A DNA stretch of 64,000 bases, taken from NCBI GenBank assembly GCA_963783855.1, contig CAWAPE010000014.1:248001-312000 (forward strand), read 5' to 3'. A program made the translations under genes and the position numbers. The notes beneath the pieces are model-generated. The model saw only the letters and a program-made list of their open reading frames with translations. It made no database searches and was not told the origin of the DNA. Shown here one piece after another: positions 62,305 to 64,000 of this stretch. How positions within the stretch are numbered: position 1 is the stretch's first letter; every line of letters starts with the position of its first letter. This DNA comes from JAKAGZ01 sp963783855. Lineage in GTDB: Bacteria > Bacteroidota > Ignavibacteria > Ignavibacteriales > Ignavibacteriaceae.

Positions 62305-63651
62305 ATGAAGAATCTCGCTCCAAAACTTTCGCACGACCAATACGAAAAAAACTTCGAAGAAATTCATCCTCCGTTTTCTCCGAATTCCGCAGTTGCAGAG
62401 GCAAACAGGTGCCTATATTGCTACGAGTCTCCCTGTACAAAAGCTTGTCCCACACACATTGATATTCCTACTTTCATAAAAAAAATAAGCACCGGAAACC
62501 TATTGGGTTCTGCAAAAACTATTTTTGAATCCAACTGGGCAGCACTAACCTGTGCAAAAGCATGTCCGGTACAGGTTTTATGTGAAGGAGCTTGTGTATT
62601 TAATGATAAGGAGGAGCCTCCGATTCAAATTGGCAGACTTCAGAGGTTTGCGATTGATAATTATTTTGAAAAAGGAATGCCCAAGCTATTTAAGCGCGGG
62701 GATAAAAAAGAAAAATCTATTGGCATTGTGGGCTCAGGTCCCGCAGGATTAGCTTGTGGTGCAGAACTAGCTTTAATCGGATATAATGTTACAATTTATG
62801 AAGCTAACCAGATTCCAGGCGGGTTGAACAGCTGGGGCATAGCTCCTTACAAAACAAGACAGGCTGATAGCCTGAAAGAAGTTGATCTTGTAAAAAGTTT
62901 TGGTGTTAAAGTTCAGACAAATATGTCTGTCGGCAAAAATATTTCCTTTAATGAATTAAAAGACAAACACGATGCTGTTTTTCTCGGGATAGGTCTGGGC
63001 GAGAGTACCGACCTTAAAATATCAGGCGAAAACTTAACCGGTGTTGTGAACGCAATTGAATTTATTGAAGAGGTAAAAAAAGAAAAATGGTCATCTGTAA
63101 ATATCGGCAAAAGAGTGGCTGTAATTGGTGCCGGGAATACATCAATTGATGCAGCCACAGAATCAATCAGGCTGGGTGCCGAGGAAGTGATGATACTTTA
63201 CCGTAGAAGCGAAGAGGAAATGTCGGCGTATGAGTTTGAATTTGAACTTGCAAAAAAAGACGGCGTAATTTTCCATTTTCTGACCTCGCCTAAAAAAATA
63301 ATTGGTAAAACTTCAGTTGAAGGAATTGAGTGTATAAAAATGACCTTAAGTGATGCCGAAAAAGGTAGAAGAAGAAAACCTGTTGAAATCCCCAATTCAA
63401 ATTATATAATACCAGTTGATATGGTAATTAAGGCAATAGGGCAGGGAGCGAAAACAGAATTTTTAAATTCAATTACCGGGTTAAAGATTGAAGATGGAAA
63501 GGTAATTGTAAATCCTCAAAATTATCAAACAGGGAATGAAAAAGTTTTTGCGGGCGGTGATTGTATCAATGGTGGAAAAGAGGTTGTTAATGCGGCATAT
63601 GACGGGAAAATGGCTGCGCACGGAATTCATAAATATTTATCAGCAAAATAA
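62305..63651 (+). CDS. preT: NAD-dependent dihydropyrimidine dehydrogenase subunit PreT
   Basis: A 448-residue flavoprotein of the glutamate-synthase small-subunit type. The N-terminal CLYCYESPCTKACPTHIDIP and CAKACPVQVLCEGACVF bind Fe-S clusters; KSIGIVGSGPAGLACGAELA is the FAD Rossmann motif; VAVIGAGNTSIDAATESIRLG the NAD(P)H site; and KVFAGGDCINGGKEVVNAAYDGK the C-terminal FAD motif. It passes electrons from NADH to PreA, which reduces uracil or thymine to the dihydro form. It starts 22 bases before preA and shows no Shine-Dalgarno. Confidence 0.92.
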   Translation: MKNLAPKLSHDQYEKNFEEIHPPFSPNSAVAEANRCLYCYESPCTKACPTHIDIPTFIKKISTGNLLGSAKTIFESNWAALTCAKACPVQVLCEGACVFNDKEEPPIQIGRLQRFAIDNYFEKGMPKLFKRGDKKEKSIGIVGSGPAGLACGAELALIGYNVTIYEANQIPGGLNSWGIAPYKTRQADSLKEVDLVKSFGVKVQTNMSVGKNISFNELKDKHDAVFLGIGLGESTDLKISGENLTGVVNAIEFIEEVKKEKWSSVNIGKRVAVIGAGNTSIDAATESIRLGAEEVMILYRRSEEEMSAYEFEFELAKKDGVIFHFLTSPKKIIGKTSVEGIECIKMTLSDAEKGRRRKPVEIPNSNYIIPVDMVIKAIGQGAKTEFLNSITGLKIEDGKVIVNPQNYQTGNEKVFAGGDCINGGKEVVNAAYDGKMAAHGIHKYLSAK

Positions 63652-63672
63652 AATTTATAGTTAGAGGTCCTG

Positions 63673-64000
63673 ATGGTTGACTTATCAGTAAACTGCGGCG
63701 GAATCAAATCTCCAAATCCTTTCTGGCTGGCATCTGCGCCGCCATCAAATTCTGCGTACCAGAATTGCAAGGCATTTGAGCAAGGCTGGGGTGGTACTGT
63801 ATGGAAAACGGTAGGTGAGCCGGTAATGAATGTTTGCAACCGCTATGGCAGCATTGATTATAACGGACAGAAAATAGCGGGTATAAATAATATAGAACTC
63901 ATAAGTGACCGGCCGGCTGATGTTAACTTCAAAGAAATTGCTGAAACAAAAAAGCTCTGGCCTGACAGGGCTGTTGTTGTTTCTTTAATGGTCGAATCAA
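63673..64000 (+). CDS. preA: Dihydropyrimidine dehydrogenase subunit PreA, 5' part
   Basis: 109 codons are visible before the window ends. DLSVNCGGIKSPNPFWLASA, then PPSNSAYQNCKAFEQGWGG and VWKTVGEPVMNVCNRYG are the start of the FMN-binding TIM barrel of the dihydroorotate-dehydrogenase family, specifically the PreA/DPYD branch. ATG 63673 follows TTAGAGGTCCTG. Together with PreT it carries out the first step of reductive pyrimidine breakdown. The catalytic cysteine and C-terminal ferredoxin domain lie beyond the window. Confidence 0.92.
   Translation, partial: MVDLSVNCGGIKSPNPFWLASAPPSNSAYQNCKAFEQGWGGTVWKTVGEPVMNVCNRYGSIDYNGQKIAGINNIELISDRPADVNFKEIAETKKLWPDRAVVVSLMVES

Noticed and set aside
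1..64000. tRNA, rRNA and riboswitch genes
   Set aside because: No cloverleaf with T-arm consensus, rRNA segment or known riboswitch core was recognised by eye; a covariance-model search could still find small RNAs.

Overview
The window looks like chromosome of a Bacteroidota/Chlorobi-group bacterium, most likely an Ignavibacteria-type organism. The grounds are AT-rich DNA, giant two-component-style sensors with Reg_prop propellers, DUF6090-like membrane proteins, weak Shine-Dalgarno sites and a secreted protein with a C-terminal type IX secretion (por) sorting domain. I could run no searches, so family names rest on recognised motifs.

Layout. 1-5.7 kb: tail of a methyltransferase-like gene, then ferredoxin, cupin and quinol-type nitric oxide reductase (each broken by one extra base), then an octaheme HAO-like cytochrome c translationally coupled to an internally duplicated 8-TM protein. 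5.7-29.8 kb: a signalling island entirely on the minus strand with five SpoIIE/PP2C phosphatase genes (one broken TPR type, three propeller sensors, one soluble multi-GAF-like scaffold) and seven tandem DUF6090-like genes. A histidine-kinase ATPase remnant lies directly behind one phosphatase stop codon. 29.8-36.3 kb: ArsR regulator with two SRPBCC genes behind a palindromic operator, DUF488, DoxX-like, a tricorn-like S41 protease with two extra bases, and a small membrane protein. 36.3-40.4 kb: monomeric isocitrate dehydrogenase and a secreted M28 peptidase.

40.7-44.8 kb: a tight four-gene minus-strand operon (C39-like peptidase, RLAN/RimK-type ATP-grasp ligase, GCS2-type ligase, N-formylglutamate amidohydrolase) that should make, trim or attach an unknown amide or peptide. 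45-47.7 kb: MgtC/DUF4010 membrane protein and APC permease. 47.7-53.6 kb: accessory DNA with an esterase flanked by two copies of the permease 3' end, then four unrelated minus-strand single-gene units (VOC protein, DUF1295, retropepsin-like protein, lipoprotein), each bounded by inverted repeats and separated by attC-like palindromes, with no integrase in view. A Y1 (IS200/REP-type) transposase follows, and REP-like palindromes are scattered through the window.

54.1-64 kb: a plus-strand run with a GT39-like glycosyltransferase, TrpF, and genes for reductive pyrimidine breakdown: PreT and PreA (window edge), beta-ureidopropionase, beta-alanine aminotransferase and (methyl)malonate-semialdehyde dehydrogenase. 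The ring-opening dihydropyrimidinase is not in view. An S23 four-helix-bundle element and a T9SS-secreted protein interrupt this set, and a strong terminator separates preTA from the upstream genes.

Twelve apparent frameshifts in five genes are all single-base insertions, so those genes may be intact in the living cell. No tRNA, rRNA or CRISPR array was seen.
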